Origin: Carposina sasakii
Taxonomy: Eukaryota > Arthropoda > Insecta > Lepidoptera > Carposinidae
Length of the DNA stretch: 64,000 bases
NCBI GenBank assembly: GCA_014607495.2
Contig: CP053155.1
Location: forward strand, 4,340,001 to 4,404,000
Direction of reading: 5' to 3'
Positions 22,367 through 32,817 of this stretch are shown piece after piece. The stretch's first letter is position 1. The number at the start of each line of letters is the position of its first letter. Under the pieces are notes generated by a model. That model was given only the letters and a program-made list of their open reading frames with translations, had not been told where the DNA came from and did no database searches. A program made the translations under genes and the position numbers.

Positions 22367-22932
22367 CCTAATAAAGTCGTCATTATTTCGGGTACTATCA
22401 TGTCCAAATTAAACACATAGGAACAATTGTAGAGCCGGAGTAATGTCCGCCCAATATCTGCTATTTACTTTTTATATGCGTCATTTATTTATTTAGTAGC
22501 ATTTGGTATGCAGTATGTACGTAGATATCGCTGCAATATTCATTGTCTTTAAAATTGTATTATTTTGTAATTGTGGCATAACTCCCTTATTAAGCTAAAT
22601 GGATTTATATTTATTTTACTTGTAACTAAGTAAGTACCTTCTTCTGGCAACTTCTTTGTCCGATTGCCCTGGAGCAACATCAAAAGTTCAATCAACTTTC
22701 AAGTGATTGATTCACTGACTTTAATTTGATATGAACATATTTCGCAAATAATTTTCCAATATTTACAGTAGGTACATCGACCCGGCCGCGCCTCTAATCT
22801 CTATATTATCTGATATATCGTGTAGATTGACTGATATGACGGGCCTTGACAGAACAATTGATTGCGTATGCGCGCTTCATAAAGTACCAACACAACTAGA
22901 CAGATACGAGTAGATACCTTTTGGTATCTACT
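22367..22932. other. Non-coding stretch, no gene seen
   Basis: Nothing recognisable. Confidence 0.5.
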
Positions 22933-23398
22933 AATCCTGTGACTATGCGGGGCTTCACTTCACATCAGCTACATCTCCTATTCATGTCACTAGAGTAGTT
23001 TATGGAACTCACGGACGTTCCCCTATACACGACGTGGCTATAAGATCTTTTTCGTGATCCTGCAGTTCAGCGCCCATAGCATGAACTTGGTGAGAGCGAG
23101 ATATATAATGATCAGACATGTAATGATCAGACATGTAAGTGTATGTACTTTACGTGTAAAAAGAGATTGCAAAGCACTTCTTTCAGGGCAAATTCATACA
23201 GTAGTCTTAGCTTGAGTACCTACTAGTGTCTATTCTAATTCCCAACTTCATTTTTACACGCAAAGTACGAACTAAGTCTTTTGTCTAGTTATGTATAGCT
23301 CTGTGAATTTGACGTTTAAATGTGAGTTATCTCGCCCTCACGAAATTCATGCTACGGGCGCTGGTTGCTACAGTTTGGGAGCACAGCCATATGTTTGC
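22933..23398 (-). repeat. Family A copy split by a MITE
   Basis: 22933-23067 is the reversed family A tail and middle (CCTGTGACTATGCGGGGCTT, GATCCTGCAGTT). The reversed head resumes after the inserted element at 23364 (GTTGCTACAGTTTGGGAGCA, CAGCCATATG). The order of events is therefore clear: family A first, the MITE second. Confidence 0.75.
23068..23363. mobile_element. MITE with ~36-bp inverted repeats, nested in family A
   Basis: CAGCGCCCATAGCATGAACT ... GCGAGATA (23068-23103) is inverted at the right end as TATCTCGCCCTCACGAAATT ... GGGCGCTG. Deeper, TGTACTTTACGTGTAAAAA and TTTTTACACGCAAAGTACGA are also inverted. A 15-bp direct repeat, TAATGATCAGACATG, lies in the left arm. Length 296 bp. 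A GTT flank on both sides is a possible 3-bp duplication. Confidence 0.8.
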
Positions 23399-23460
23399 AG
23401 GGCATAGACTAATGCAAATTTGTACTACACCTCTTTATTATAATAATAAAAAAATAAAAA

Positions 23461-23518
23461 ATAATAATAAATGTTTATGTGATATTTAGGTATATATCAC
23501 ATAAACATTTATTATTAT
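23461..23518. repeat. Perfect 25-bp-arm hairpin
   Basis: The arms 23461-23485 and 23494-23518 are exact inverses (core ATGTTTATGTGATAT) around an 8-nt loop, TTAGGTAT. No flanking duplication recognised. Confidence 0.9.
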
Positions 23519-24124
23519 AGGTTAATATTAGTTTTGAATAATGGTGGCTCGATTTTTCTTTATTTAATCATAGTAAGCAGATGTAACCACCAAGGTGGAA
23601 AATGCCAGCGATTGGTACAGTTAAACGTGACTGTAATGTGTGACAGACATAGAGACTGACCCTACTTACATTAGATTAGTTAGACTAATGCCCACACGTG
23701 TACGTAAACCGCAAGTAAGTAAACTATGTCCGTACGTTGACCTTCAGCAAAAAGTCAATTGCAACACCTTACTTAGCGGAAGGGAACATGGCCGCGACAT
23801 GACTTCGCTCTTAGGAAACTGCGTGATGGAACGGCCAGACGGCCGGGTGGCCTCTACCTAGCTAACTCGAATGGTGTAGTGTAGAGCCTTTGCTCTCAAG
23901 AAACTGCGATGATGACTGATGGTACAAATTGTACAACTCGAATGGCTTAGGTACCTAAGTTTAGGTTTAGGTTCCCGAAAACATCAATGTCTGAAGAAGG
24001 AATAGGGATTTTTAAAGATCATTGTGTTGATACTAGGTACCAAATCCAATAATAATCATGTTCAGTAGTGGACATGGCTGTAATAATAACGAATGATATA
24101 TACATAGATGTAAAAAGAAGTTTT
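23519..24124. other. Non-coding stretch, no gene seen
   Basis: A 73-codon frame at 23640-23861 carries no recognisable motif. AAACTGCGTGATGGAACGGCC is imperfectly echoed at about 23898, but nothing more is seen. Confidence 0.45.
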
Positions 24125-24290
24125 TTTTAAAAAATACCTTACAGGTTCAAGGCCCCTATCCCAAAACTCGAGCTTACTAAAGTAATTTTTTTTGCAACCA
24201 AAATTATTCTTTAAAATGTAAAAGGAGGCATAATATTGTTTTAAATTTTTATATAAAATACCGACATGCTCCTAGGCTATCGAAACTTTA
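24125..24290 (+). repeat. Direct repeat copy 1 (pair with 25482)
   Basis: ATACCTTACAGGTTCAAGGC and CCCTATCCCAAA, then TAATTTTTTTTGCA, TTATTCTTTAAAAT, GTTTTAAATTT and ACATGCTCCT, appear in the same order and orientation at 25482-25640. The first 30 bp are identical; the rest is diverged. Confidence 0.75.
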
Positions 24291-25481
24291 CTCTGATGAA
24301 TTGTATGAATGATGAATGATGAAATGGGATTTCGGAAAAATAAAAACATAAATATGGCGAATATTCAGATTCTTGGGTTATGTAATGAAAGGTATAATTG
24401 TGGTATACCTGTTCATGCGCTCTTTTTATGGATTTAACTGGCACATTTACATAGATTTCGTTTAATACTATTCACGGCGTGCGCGGGAGCGTTCTTAGTC
24501 TTTTGAATCCTACTTGATAATAGCCAATTAACAGACGCTGCTCCTCGAACTCGTGTACTTATGCTTTATGTTAATCGAGACAGGTCTCTATTATCTCTTC
24601 ATGTCTTTTCTGAACAATATAGTTGGGGCAGAAAAGAAGATGCTCTTAGCCAATCTCTCCATCCGCCATACTTTCCTGCAATTACGTATTTTCAATGGCA
24701 CTTACATACTGACGTTGAGGTGGAATCGAACAACATCCAGAGTGCGTATGTGGCGACGGTACATGCACCACGCCTCGGAGGAAGACATAGTAAGAGATTT
24801 GGCCTGGAACAGCCATGTGCGCTACACACTTATTTAAAAACAAATATTGACAAAACATATAATTACACTCCTTCTTCCTGCCCTGTTCCCAATTATGACA
24901 TTTTATAATAGAAAACGGTGCAATATGTGATAGGTAAGTACTCTTTTTTCATTCATCCCTATTATCCGTCATCTCGTTATACTAAAATCAACCATAACCA
25001 TCTTACTTCGACACGGCTTAACGCAACATATAATTTAAACTGGACTTAAGCACATGTTGAAAAACTTATCTTCATCTGCCATTAATTTTTTCTTATGCAC
25101 TACGCCTACTTTCAAAAGTGGTGAACCAATCTGCGGTACTTACGGCTACCATGCATTATGTCTGACCATAATTCTCTATAAAAATCTAAAAACGGTACCA
25201 TATTTGAGGATATCTCAACCCATAATTCCTTAGAAATGGCATTCCGCAAGAGATGCATTATGAGCCATTGTACAAACGATAGTTGTCAGCCACACTTTAA
25301 AAGATAAAAATACTACTGTTCCATGTGTACATATATGAGGATTGATTTAAGTTATATCATCAGATCCTGAGGGAAAACGTATGACGACAACCTGGAAGTA
25401 TGCCATGACCAACTATAAAAAAAAATTAAAATCGGCCCTAGGTAAAGGAGACTTAAATGGTCTAAAGATTGGTAGAAAAAT
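24291..25481. other. DNA between two direct repeats
   Basis: It contains two overlapping open frames (24553-24837 and 24561-24908, 94 and 115 codons) without recognisable domains. CCCTGTTCCCAATTA near 24885 also occurs near 4760. Nothing else is identifiable. Confidence 0.4.
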
Positions 25482-25640
25482 ACCTTACAGGTTCAAGGCC
25501 CCTATCCCAAAGTCTATGTAATTTTTTTTGCAGCCACACAAAATCCTTTATTCTTTAAAATAAATAGCGGATATAGTTTTAAATTTATGTTACGTTTATA
25601 CCGAAACATGCTCCTCTATCACTTTCTCTACCAACAACAT
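25482..25640 (+). repeat. Direct repeat copy 2 (pair with 24125)
   Basis: Same order of words as 24125-24290, including the exact ATACCTTACAGGTTCAAGGC. The two lie 1.36 kb apart, which would fit a tandem duplication, two insertions of one element, or very old terminal repeats. No TG...CA ends or primer-binding site are seen. Confidence 0.75.
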
Positions 25641-26283
25641 AACGACATGAATTATGCATGTAGCCTTGAAATACAAAATACATTCACATTATTTAGGTGA
25701 GCAGCTGGCCCTAAAAGGAGTTCGGACTTATTTTACCCGATAAAGCACACTTCTGTGTATACTTTGTTAACAAACACGTACCCATTTACGGTACAAAAGA
25801 TCTCGATTTACAACACACACAATGTTGCTAACTGTACTACAAAATTCATTCGACGTGATTGCATGTCTTTACTTCAAAGCTTCTTATGTATGAGAAGGAG
25901 TTGTTGTTAGATTATGTTGTACCTAAGCATAGCAATTGGCATCTACAACCCGTAATACAACGACTAAAGCATTGATTTTCTTGGTTGGCGGCGCCGTTAT
26001 ATAGCGGCCGAATGTTCACAAAATTACGTCCTCTTTACGGCGCCGCTAGACTAAATTAGTCACATCACGTCGGTATTATCTGTTCGAATACTTTATAAAC
26101 TAATTTACATAAATGCAAACGAAAAGTTTGTTGGGAGTTTTTTTTTGTTGGTAAATTTTTCAGTCTGTAGAATTTTATTTTTCAAAATTGTACGAAAGTT
26201 CTTTATCTGAAAGTGATTTACCTACTTAGTTACCTATAAAATCCTCCATTCTGTCTGAAAAATATCGCAATGATATCATGTAC
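25641..26283. other. Non-coding stretch with GC foldback
   Basis: GGCGGCGCCGTTA and TACGGCGCCGCT face each other at 25987-26049 in otherwise AT-rich DNA. At 26165-26205, TTTATTTTTCAAAATTGTAC resembles family C. No gene seen. Confidence 0.45.
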
Positions 26284-26498
26284 AGTCATAACTCAAAATT
26301 AGAAATTTCGAGTAAAAGCGATTTGAAAGTTCAAGAAATCATAGCACTAAAACTATTGAAGTCATGTAAATTATTCAAATTAAGAAAATGTTATTTAGGG
26401 AATGCCTTTATCATTTAAATAATAAATACTTAGTGATAAAAAATTACTTGATCCGTAGGTAATCTTAAGTCAATTCGGTCATTTTTTGAGTTATGACT
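26284..26498. mobile_element. MITE with AGTCATAACTCAAAA ends
   Basis: AGTCATAACTCAAAA at the left is inverted at the right as TTTTTTGAGTTATGACT. 215 bp, non-coding. The right-end sequence recurs alone at 47312. Confidence 0.65.
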
Positions 26499-26503
26499 AT
26501 TAT

Positions 26504-26780
26504 ACTAGCTGACCCGGCAAACGTTGTTTTGCCATGTAAAAGGGGTTGATCATTACAACGGTGAAAAATTTTTGACGGTCCAGTTTTTTATGCTATATCG
26601 ATAATATATAGATATAAAAAATAAAAACAAAAAATTTTGTCAAAAAAATAAATAAAAAAATTTAGGGGTGGACCACCCTTAACATTTAGGGGGATGAAAA
26701 ATGGATGTTGTCCGATTCTCCACCCTAACCGATATGCATGCTAAGATTTAAGAAAATCAGTCGAACACGAGAATTTTATA
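26504..26780 (+). repeat. Lepidopteran dispersed repeat (CTGACCCGGCAAACG type)
   Basis: ACTAGCTGACCCGGCAAACG followed by TTGTTTTGCC, AATTTAGGGGTGGACCACCC, TTAGGGGGATGAAAAATGGA and CAGTCGAACACGAGAATTTT resemble a repeat I recall as common in moth genomes. One copy only in this window. Confidence 0.6.
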
Positions 26781-26784
26781 CCTA

Positions 26785-27155
26785 CAGGATGATTTTTGGT
26801 CGTCAACGTTCCCGAAAACTACGGAATCTCCTCATCATCACGATCATTTTTCTCCATGGAAGCATACCTGGGAAGTGTCTGGTTTCCAAAATATTAGGGT
26901 CCAAAGTTGAGTAAATAGACTGCGTTTTTCTGCATAAATGCACATAGACGCGCGTAGCAAGATTTTTTCACGAGAAATAATTAATATCTGTCTATAAAAT
27001 AACTAACATAAACACTAGACACTATAAATTGCGCCAGGTCAAGTAATAAAAAAAATAATAAAAAAAATCCCAGCATTTTTTTTGGCATAAACTTATTTTA
27101 TTTGATGTATAGAGTACGTACCCTTCGTTAAAGGTGGCCACAAAAAAACATCCTG
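26785..27155 (+). mobile_element. Family B, full length
   Basis: Ends CAGGATGATTTTTGGTCGTC and (inverted) CAGGATGTTTTTTTGTGGCC, each flanked by TA (26783-26784, 27156-27157). The body holds AACTACGGAATCTCCTCATC, TTAGGGTCCAAAGTTGAGTA, CATAGACGCGCGTAGCAAGA and CTTATTTTATTTGATGTATA. 371 bp, non-coding. It is the best reference for the family. Confidence 0.9.
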
Positions 27156-27169
27156 TATATTAGATATAC

Positions 27170-27350
27170 ACCGGTGTGTTCCTGAAATGTAGTCTAACTG
27201 AAGAATCAGTGAGATCCCACCACACCTGACGGACGATGATCTGTCATAACATAACGTCATAAGTTGCTAGCCTGAAAGAATGCCCGACTGAATTCCTGGA
27301 ATCTTACGACATGCACGCAATGAGATGCAGCTGATACCCAGGGCTCCACA
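27170..27350 (+). repeat. Family A copy
   Basis: CCGGTGTGTTCCTGAAATGT, GAGATCCCACCACACCTGAC, ATAAGTTGCTAGCCTGAAAG, GAATTCCTGGAATCTTACGA and CATGCACGCAATGAGATGCA follow the family order, with many substitutions. Confidence 0.65.
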
Positions 27351-27510
27351 GTAGACACCTGGAACTGGAAAAACAAACATGTTATTTGTAGATCTCTCTA
27401 ATTTCGTGGACACGTTCTCTATAGTGATTGCATTTGACACGCCTCTTCTGTTACACCCTATATCGAAACCTCCAGTCACTCTAGGATCATCTATTATTAA
27501 AATTAAAGTT

Positions 27511-27804
27511 TGTAGATGTCGAAGGCATATTGTAAAATACGCCCTATTACATAACGACTAGGCATTTTGAATAGTATGGGTTCTGGAGCGAGACAATTTG
27601 GCTTCTAGCAATCGGTCTGCTTAATTAATTAGGTTAGGTTATGTTAGACCTGTTAAAATAACAACGCACGAGTCGAGTGAGCGTAGCGAGCATGTCCCTG
27701 CAGCGACCGGCGAAGTGCTAAAACGAATTTTTTCTCTCATACTATTCAAATTGCCTAGCCGTTTTGTAATAGGGCGTGTTTTACAATACACCTGCGACAT
27801 AGAC
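27511..27804. mobile_element. MITE with ~60-bp terminal inverted repeats
   Basis: GATGTCGAAGGCATATTGTA, AAATACGCCCTATTACATAA and GACTAGGCATTTTGAATAGT on the left are inverted on the right, ending ACACCTGCGACAT. The loop includes ACGAGTCGAGTGAGCGTAGC. No clear target duplication. Two short ORFs overlap it but follow the repeat. Confidence 0.75.
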
Positions 27805-27992
27805 ACATGTAACACTACATGTAACGGAGTATGTGACCTTGATACATAGGGATTTAAACCAAACGTGGTAGGTTTCCGAACGAAGTGATACATACATGAA
27901 TACTACTCAGTATTCTAGACAGGAAACTGTGTGTAGTGTAATGCAGTAGGTCAACTTTTTTAAGAGTCAAAAGTCCTGATACATTTATTTAT

Positions 27993-28118
27993 GGCTGATT
28001 TCTTCCATGGCCAGATAGCCTATCTGAGATCGTCGGCGCTGTCTCTACTCGTATCTTGAAGTTATCACCAATATTTTTATACTTAATATAGGATATCTCA
28101 CCATTGGAAAAATCGGCT
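27993..28118. mobile_element. Family L hairpin element
   Basis: GGCTGATTTCTTCCATGGCC, AGATAGCCTATCTGAGA on the left is answered on the right by AGGATATCTCACCATTGGAA, AAATCGGCT. GCGCTGTCTCTACTCGTATC lies between. Confidence 0.6.
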
Positions 28119-28392
28119 TGTCGGTTGATGTTATTTCTATGAATTTCTAGAGAAAGAGTAAAAAATCAAGAGTACCTATCTAAACAGACAACTTGCATGA
28201 ATGTCGATGACACGATAGAGGTATATCAGGACCGTAGCATATGGAAGTCCCCTCTCATCTCTACTTACTCCATCGGAAGGAGGCGTGAAGGATGTATACT
28301 TAGATGAATGAATGGATCCATCAGAGAGCGGAATAATTAGACGACCACCACTACACATGCGGATGCATCTTCGTCTCTATTGTAGCTAAGCG

Positions 28393-28482
28393 ACATCAAG
28401 TTTTAGAGAAAGACAGGTTGATGCTGTCTCTATCAACAGCATCAAAGTCTGATAGGCTATGTGACGTTTGGAAAAATCGGCT
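28393..28482. mobile_element. Family L right part
   Basis: ATCAAGTTTTAGAGAAAGAC, AGGTTGATGCTGTCTC, AACAGCATCAAAGTCTGATA and GGAAAAATCGGCT match 49328-49474. The left outer arm is lost. Confidence 0.6.
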
Positions 28483-29018
28483 TTCGTGTACGAGTATAGA
28501 AGTCTATGCTACTGTATCCCGAGTGTCCTATTGATCAGTATATTTACAGAGTCTTTTGTCCCCGACTTCAAAGCGTAGAGTTAAGAAAGGGGATTCGTTT
28601 CCCCATCCCCCCTTAATATCCGCATGAGATAACATTGTTACTCTTTGTTTGTATAAAGGTATTTTATTAGTCTAGGATTTTATAAAATATGGGGTATTTT
28701 AGTATAATTTTATACCGATCGGAGTCGATAGTCTTGTTTTAATATTTTCATTGCTTAGACGTTTTCTTTGTTAATAATATTTATATTTTCTAGGAAAAGT
28801 TTATACAAGCTCGACTCTATAAAATATCTAAGGAAAAATCCCAATTTTATTACGCGCCGCGTACCTACAAAGAACCGAATTATTATTAAAGATCGTTCAT
28901 GCGAAAAAATGTCATCAACAACAGATCTTCATGAAAATACATTTGTGGCAATGGATATCTGGTTTGTGATAAACGGATTGTGATAAAACTTGTAAGTTAT
29001 AACAAAAAATGCTAAATA
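28483..29018. other. Non-coding stretch, no gene seen
   Basis: AT-rich. A 71-codon frame at 28768-28983 has no features. TATTTTCTAGGAAAAG at about 28782 is acceptor-like but weak. Confidence 0.45.
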
Positions 29019-29055
29019 GTACATGCGGAGGAAGTCGCGGGAAACAGCTAGTGAA
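29019..29055 (+). repeat. Family H-like 3' end
   Basis: CATGCGGAGGAAGTCGCGGG followed by AAACAGCTAGTG resembles the terminal block of CGCGGAC-tailed repeats. Confidence 0.5.
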
Positions 29056-29368
29056 AAATATGGCGTCTACTGCATAGCTGTGCGTAGACAAGAATTAATA
29101 TTACTGGACGGCAAAAACTTTTGCGATACGTGACTGCATCGATATTGCTTTCTTTAATACCGCTTTCATTCTATTACAGCTTTTTATTGGTTCGCTTTTG
29201 TATTGTACGATAGGGTTTGTTTTATTTGGTTTGTTACATTGAATGTTGGTTTAATATGGTATGTCTACTTTGATTGAATATAGTTAACGTGACTGGGTCC
29301 TCAGTTCTCGTTACCCCAAAGCATAAGAACCATGTCACATGAACTATAGTGCAGGATATGTTTAATTT

Positions 29369-29765
29369 AGGGCCGATTTTTCCAATTGTCGGATCCTATC
29401 TGATCCTATCTGGCCGCGTGGTGCCGGCAGAGTAGATTTCGTACCACCCCATGTCTGCCCGTGGGTATCGTACGAGGCGATTAACGGTTTTCCGGGAGGT
29501 GGGCAGCAGCGCCTTCCGCGTTGACAAAATAGTCCAAAATACAAACTGCGGTCACCAACCCGCCTGCCCAACGTGGTGACTATGGGCAAATATCCCCCAT
29601 GGCAGTCTTGTGGTGTGCCCTGGGGGAGGCCTACATCCAGCAGTGGTCTGCAATAGGCTGATGATGGTGATGATGATCTGATAGATAGGTAAAGTAGATG
29701 CTGTCTCTAAAAATCAAGATGAGACAGCATTAGCTTTACTCTTCAGATAGGCTATCTTAATATTA
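29369..29765. mobile_element. Family L element interrupted by SINE R
   Basis: The left arm GCCGATTTTTCCAATTGTCG (29369-29408) and the right part GTAGATGCTGTCTCTAAAAA, GAGACAGCATTAGCTTTACT, CTTCAGATAGGCTATCTTA (29680-29765) belong to one family L hairpin. The RTE-tailed SINE at 29409-29675 has been inserted between them. Confidence 0.6.
29409..29675 (+). mobile_element. SINE R: non-autonomous element with RTE tail
   Basis: It opens GGCCGCGTGGTGCCGGCAGA and continues GTGGGTATCGTACGAGGCGA, CCAACCCGCCTGCCCAACGT and GGTGACTATGGGCAAATA. It finishes with the RTE 3' end (GGGGGAGGCCTACATCCAGC, AGTGGTCTGCAATAGGCTGA) and a GATGATGGTGATGATGAT tail. The 5' part has no reverse transcriptase homology. The copy at 53645-53825 begins at the same base, so this is probably a true 5' end. 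An RTE-encoded enzyme presumably recognised the shared tail. Confidence 0.75.
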
Positions 29766-30980
29766 GAATCATGGGCCCTTATAAAAGCAATAGTTATAAA
29801 TCTACCAATATACTGAAGATAATATACGTTTACAAAATTAAAAGTTAAAATATGCATGTGCAAGTCTGCACTAGGATATACAATATAGACCTTTGTAAAA
29901 TTAAGTCTATATCCATATTTAAAAGCTTAAATTATTGATGAGTGGCGTTTATTTCAATAAATGAATTTTTTGCGGCTAAGAAATTAAATAGGAATAAAAT
30001 TCTGTCCTCGCTTTTTCTTATGCAATACCCGTAGATGCTTGAATCGATAGAATTTTGATATAATAACGGGTTTTGTCAAACCGTCCACGCAACCTTTATT
30101 TTCGTGCCTGAGTTACTTTAATCTTGTTTTTATAATCCACTCCGTCATTATGTTAATATTATTTTTATTAAATTGTAGTAGTAATTCTCCTCGACCTACT
30201 TTTGAAATAACCTTGATCGTTGACACTGAAAAAACTTGTTTCTTTTTTTGGTGTTATTATACTCATTTAAATGATTACTGTCCATCTATTATAGTGTACG
30301 TAATAATAATAAGTTTAATATTTTTATTATCTTCCGTAAATGAACCAAGGATTAAAAATAACTTTGGATCTGTTGAAAGTTACCTCTTTTAGACAAAGCC
30401 TTACCGCTACTTCTTTATATTAAATGTAATAATATCTGTATTTTTTATCTAATAAGAAATAAATCCTGAACCTAACTATCAATAATTGCGCTTCGAAAAA
30501 TTTTTTTAATCTAAGTTCATAATAATCCAGGATTTTATATAAATGTATATACTCCGAATTTTTTTCATTGATGGTGAATTTGACTCCAAAAATATATATG
30601 TATAGCTTAACTGCCGGACATTCCTAGTTAAATATGCCCTTCTGTAGCTATTCATCCAATTGGCTGACCACATCATCCTGGAGTCGTTTCTACCTCTAGA
30701 ATTATTACGGTGATATACGTAATATAGTCAAAAATAATATCCCCTTATTCAAGTATAAATATTTAACGAATTCAACCGTAAGATTTTTTTTTAAAATAAG
30801 ATGTAATTTATACCTAATACTCATTCACCTTTTAAGAACAAACCTTACCAAGTAAATAATATTGCATACTCGTATGTTACAGATAAGTCTAGAAGACGTA
30901 GGATAGTACCCTAAATCTACCCGTGTGAACCTAAATATTACCCGCAAGCTTTCTGTACAGGGTAATCCTAGGTTTAAACA
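29766..30980. other. Non-coding stretch, no gene seen
   Basis: AT-rich. An 80-codon frame at 30150-30392 looks like low-complexity hydrophobic translation. No repeat recognised. Confidence 0.5.
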
Positions 30981-31075
30981 AACACGTATGTTTTCAAAAT
31001 GAGGTGAACAGTACTGCAGGATCATGACGAAAATTTTGCAACCACGTTTAGTATAGCCGGTCTCTGAGTCGTCTG
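30981..31075 (+). repeat. Family A fragment
   Basis: AACACGTATGTTTTCAAAAT, GAACAGTACTGCAGGATCAT and ACCACGTTTAGTATAGCCGG follow the family head. Confidence 0.65.
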
Positions 31076-31401
31076 CTTAAATTTATTATCGGACCCTACT
31101 TTGTTCATACCAAATATTATTTATTATCATGAGGTCTATAACCCTTTTCGCGATATTCGCCAAGCAATTTTTTTGTTCCCAAGACACTTAAGATTCAAAG
31201 CATCAATCAGTTTAGCCAACCATGGCATGGCAAAAAAGAAATAAGGCATTCAATTCATTATTCTCATTTTTTGCTCCTTTTTTACCACCTTTTTGCCCTT
31301 GAGTACGTTTTGGTAAGTACTCTTCACATTTGGCATGTCAATTTGGCTTTGTGATGGAAACATATATTTTTTTATAAAATAAAAGCTTTTTCTATTATAG
31401 A
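31076..31401. other. Non-coding stretch, no gene seen
   Basis: Nothing recognisable. Confidence 0.5.
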
Positions 31402-31408
31402 TATAGAC

Positions 31409-31634
31409 GGCCGATTGGTGTAGTTGGTAGTGGCCCTGCCTGCGACGCCAGAGGCCCTGGGTTCAAATCCCGGTAGGTGCAAACATTGATGTGATGAATA
31501 TCGATGTTTGTTTCCGAGTCATGGATGTTTATGTACTTATCTATGTATTTATATACCCACGACGCAAGACCTTAGGGATCTTAGTGTGGGACTAGGTCAA
31601 TGTGTTGTGAAGTGTAAATATTTGTTTATTTATT
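31409..31634 (+). mobile_element. SINE T, tRNA-derived
   Basis: The first 75 bp are tRNA-like: A-box region GGTGTAGTTGGTAGTGG and B box GGGTTCAAATCCC, the internal RNA polymerase III promoter. A non-tRNA body follows (GAATATCGATGTTTGTTTCC, ACGCAAGACCTTAGGGATCT, GTGTGGGACTAGGTCAATGT) and an AT-rich TTTATTTATTTA end. A 7-bp duplication, TATAGAC, lies at 31402-31408 and 31635-31641. A second copy is at 58171. Confidence 0.8.
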
Positions 31635-31650
31635 TATAGACTCATACATA

Positions 31651-32114
31651 ACTAATATTATAAATGCGAAAGTAACTCTGTCTGTCTGTCTGTCTGTTAT
31701 AAACCTCGCAACCGATTTTGATGAAATTTGGTACAGACAATTTTAGACCCTGAGACAGAACATAGGCTCTTTTTATTTCGAAAAAAAGGGATGAAGGGGT
31801 TGAAATAGAGGTTGAAAGTTTGTATGGGATTTCAAAATAAAACCATATTTATATTTAAGGTGTTATTTCAAGAAATTTCGAGAGGGGTGAAATAAGGGTT
31901 GAAAGTTAGTATGCAAGTTCGTTATAGGTACATATATAAAGTTTGTAAGTATGGATGGATGGATAGATGGATGTTTGTTACTCTTTCATGTAAAATCAGC
32001 GATTTTAAAAAATTTGGTATGGAGTTAGCTCACATAGGCTACTTTTTATCCCGGGAATATTTTTATCGGATAATTCCTTTTGTTCTTTTCTGCAGTATCG
32101 AAGTCGCGGGCGTC
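31651..32114 (+). mobile_element. Family H element with GTCT microsatellite
   Basis: It opens ACTAATATTATAAATGCGAA followed by AGTAACTC and a TGTC/TCTG run. Then come CAACCGATTTTGATGAAATT, CATAGGCTC, a partly duplicated middle (GATTTCAAAATAAAACCATA) and the 3' end TTTCTGCAGTATCGAAGTCG, CGGGCGTC. Published lepidopteran MITE-like repeats carry such hitchhiking GTCY microsatellites. Part of the 163-codon frame at 31899-32390 lies in it, with no gene-like features. Confidence 0.75.
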
Positions 32115-32118
32115 AATA

Positions 32119-32304
32119 ATAATATTATAAAGCTGAAGAGTGTTTGTTTGTTTGTTTGTTTGTTTGAAGCGCTATCTGCTTGTTTGAAAAATTCTTTCAG
32201 TGTTAACTTTACCAAGGAAGGCTACAGTCTATACAACAACCTGCCCGGCTTCGCACGGGTAAACGCCCCCTCACGCGGACGAAGTTCGTGGGCGGCTGCT
32301 AGTA
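32119..32304 (+). mobile_element. Family M element with GTTT microsatellite
   Basis: TAATATTATAAAGCTGAAGA, a run of five TTTG units, AGCGCTATCTGCTTG, CTGCCCGGCTTCGCACGGGT and the end CACGCGGACGAAGTTCGTGG, GCGGCTGCTAGTA. It starts like family H and ends in a related GC-rich block and CTAGT, and sits directly after a family H copy. Confidence 0.7.
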
Positions 32305-32817
32305 ACCCTATATTTCATTCTCGATGCAAAATATATGGTGTTATTTCAAGAACGAGAGGACTACACTATCATAAACTCGAATCGCCTTAGTATCTTCAAC
32401 TGTGAAGATCTGCTTGTCAAACTGCTGGAAATTCGCTTGTAGTTCACTTCTGACTTCTCTTATGTCTATGTAACATCTGATATCCCTTGCAAATGTAGTT
32501 ATTCACGTTGGTTGCTATTCATACTATCTCGTCTAGACGTTGAGCTTAGTCACTGCATGTTAGTCACCGTCTGTGACTCTGCTTACACGTTTAAAATTGT
32601 TGTAGAGTTCTCGTAAGCAAAGTAAATAAATCAGTTAATTTTGTGTACAAATAAAATTACTAAGAAAAGAAGCTAGGTGTAATAAACAGTAAACGATAAT
32701 TTGACTTAAGGATTTATCTAAAAAAAGTGTTATATTTGAAGCGGCCGCCTGCGACTTCGTATGTATGACTTTACAGTCAATCTGATGTCATAAGCTATAG
32801 GTATATGTAAACACAAG
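32305..32817. other. Non-coding stretch, no gene seen
   Basis: No recognisable gene. The 108-codon minus frame at 32730-33056 is mostly repeat. Confidence 0.45.

Noticed and set aside
24561..24908. Overlapping 115- and 94-codon frames (+)
   Set aside because: Two frames of similar length overlap over the same DNA, with no recognisable motif, signal peptide or domain. Chance openness is more likely.
24125..25640. Direct repeats considered as LTRs
   Set aside because: No TG...CA ends, primer-binding site, polypurine tract or gag/pol frames seen between them.
28782..28983. Possible exon after an acceptor-like TATTTTCTAG
   Set aside because: The pyrimidine tract is weak and the 71-codon frame has no coding features.
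31409..31484. Possible functional tRNA gene
   Set aside because: The A and B boxes are there, but stems do not fold as a full tRNA and the sequence continues into a SINE body with a target duplication.
31899..32390. 163-codon open frame (+), the longest in the window
   Set aside because: It runs from a family H copy through the TTTG microsatellite of family M. The composition follows the repeats and no domain is recognisable.
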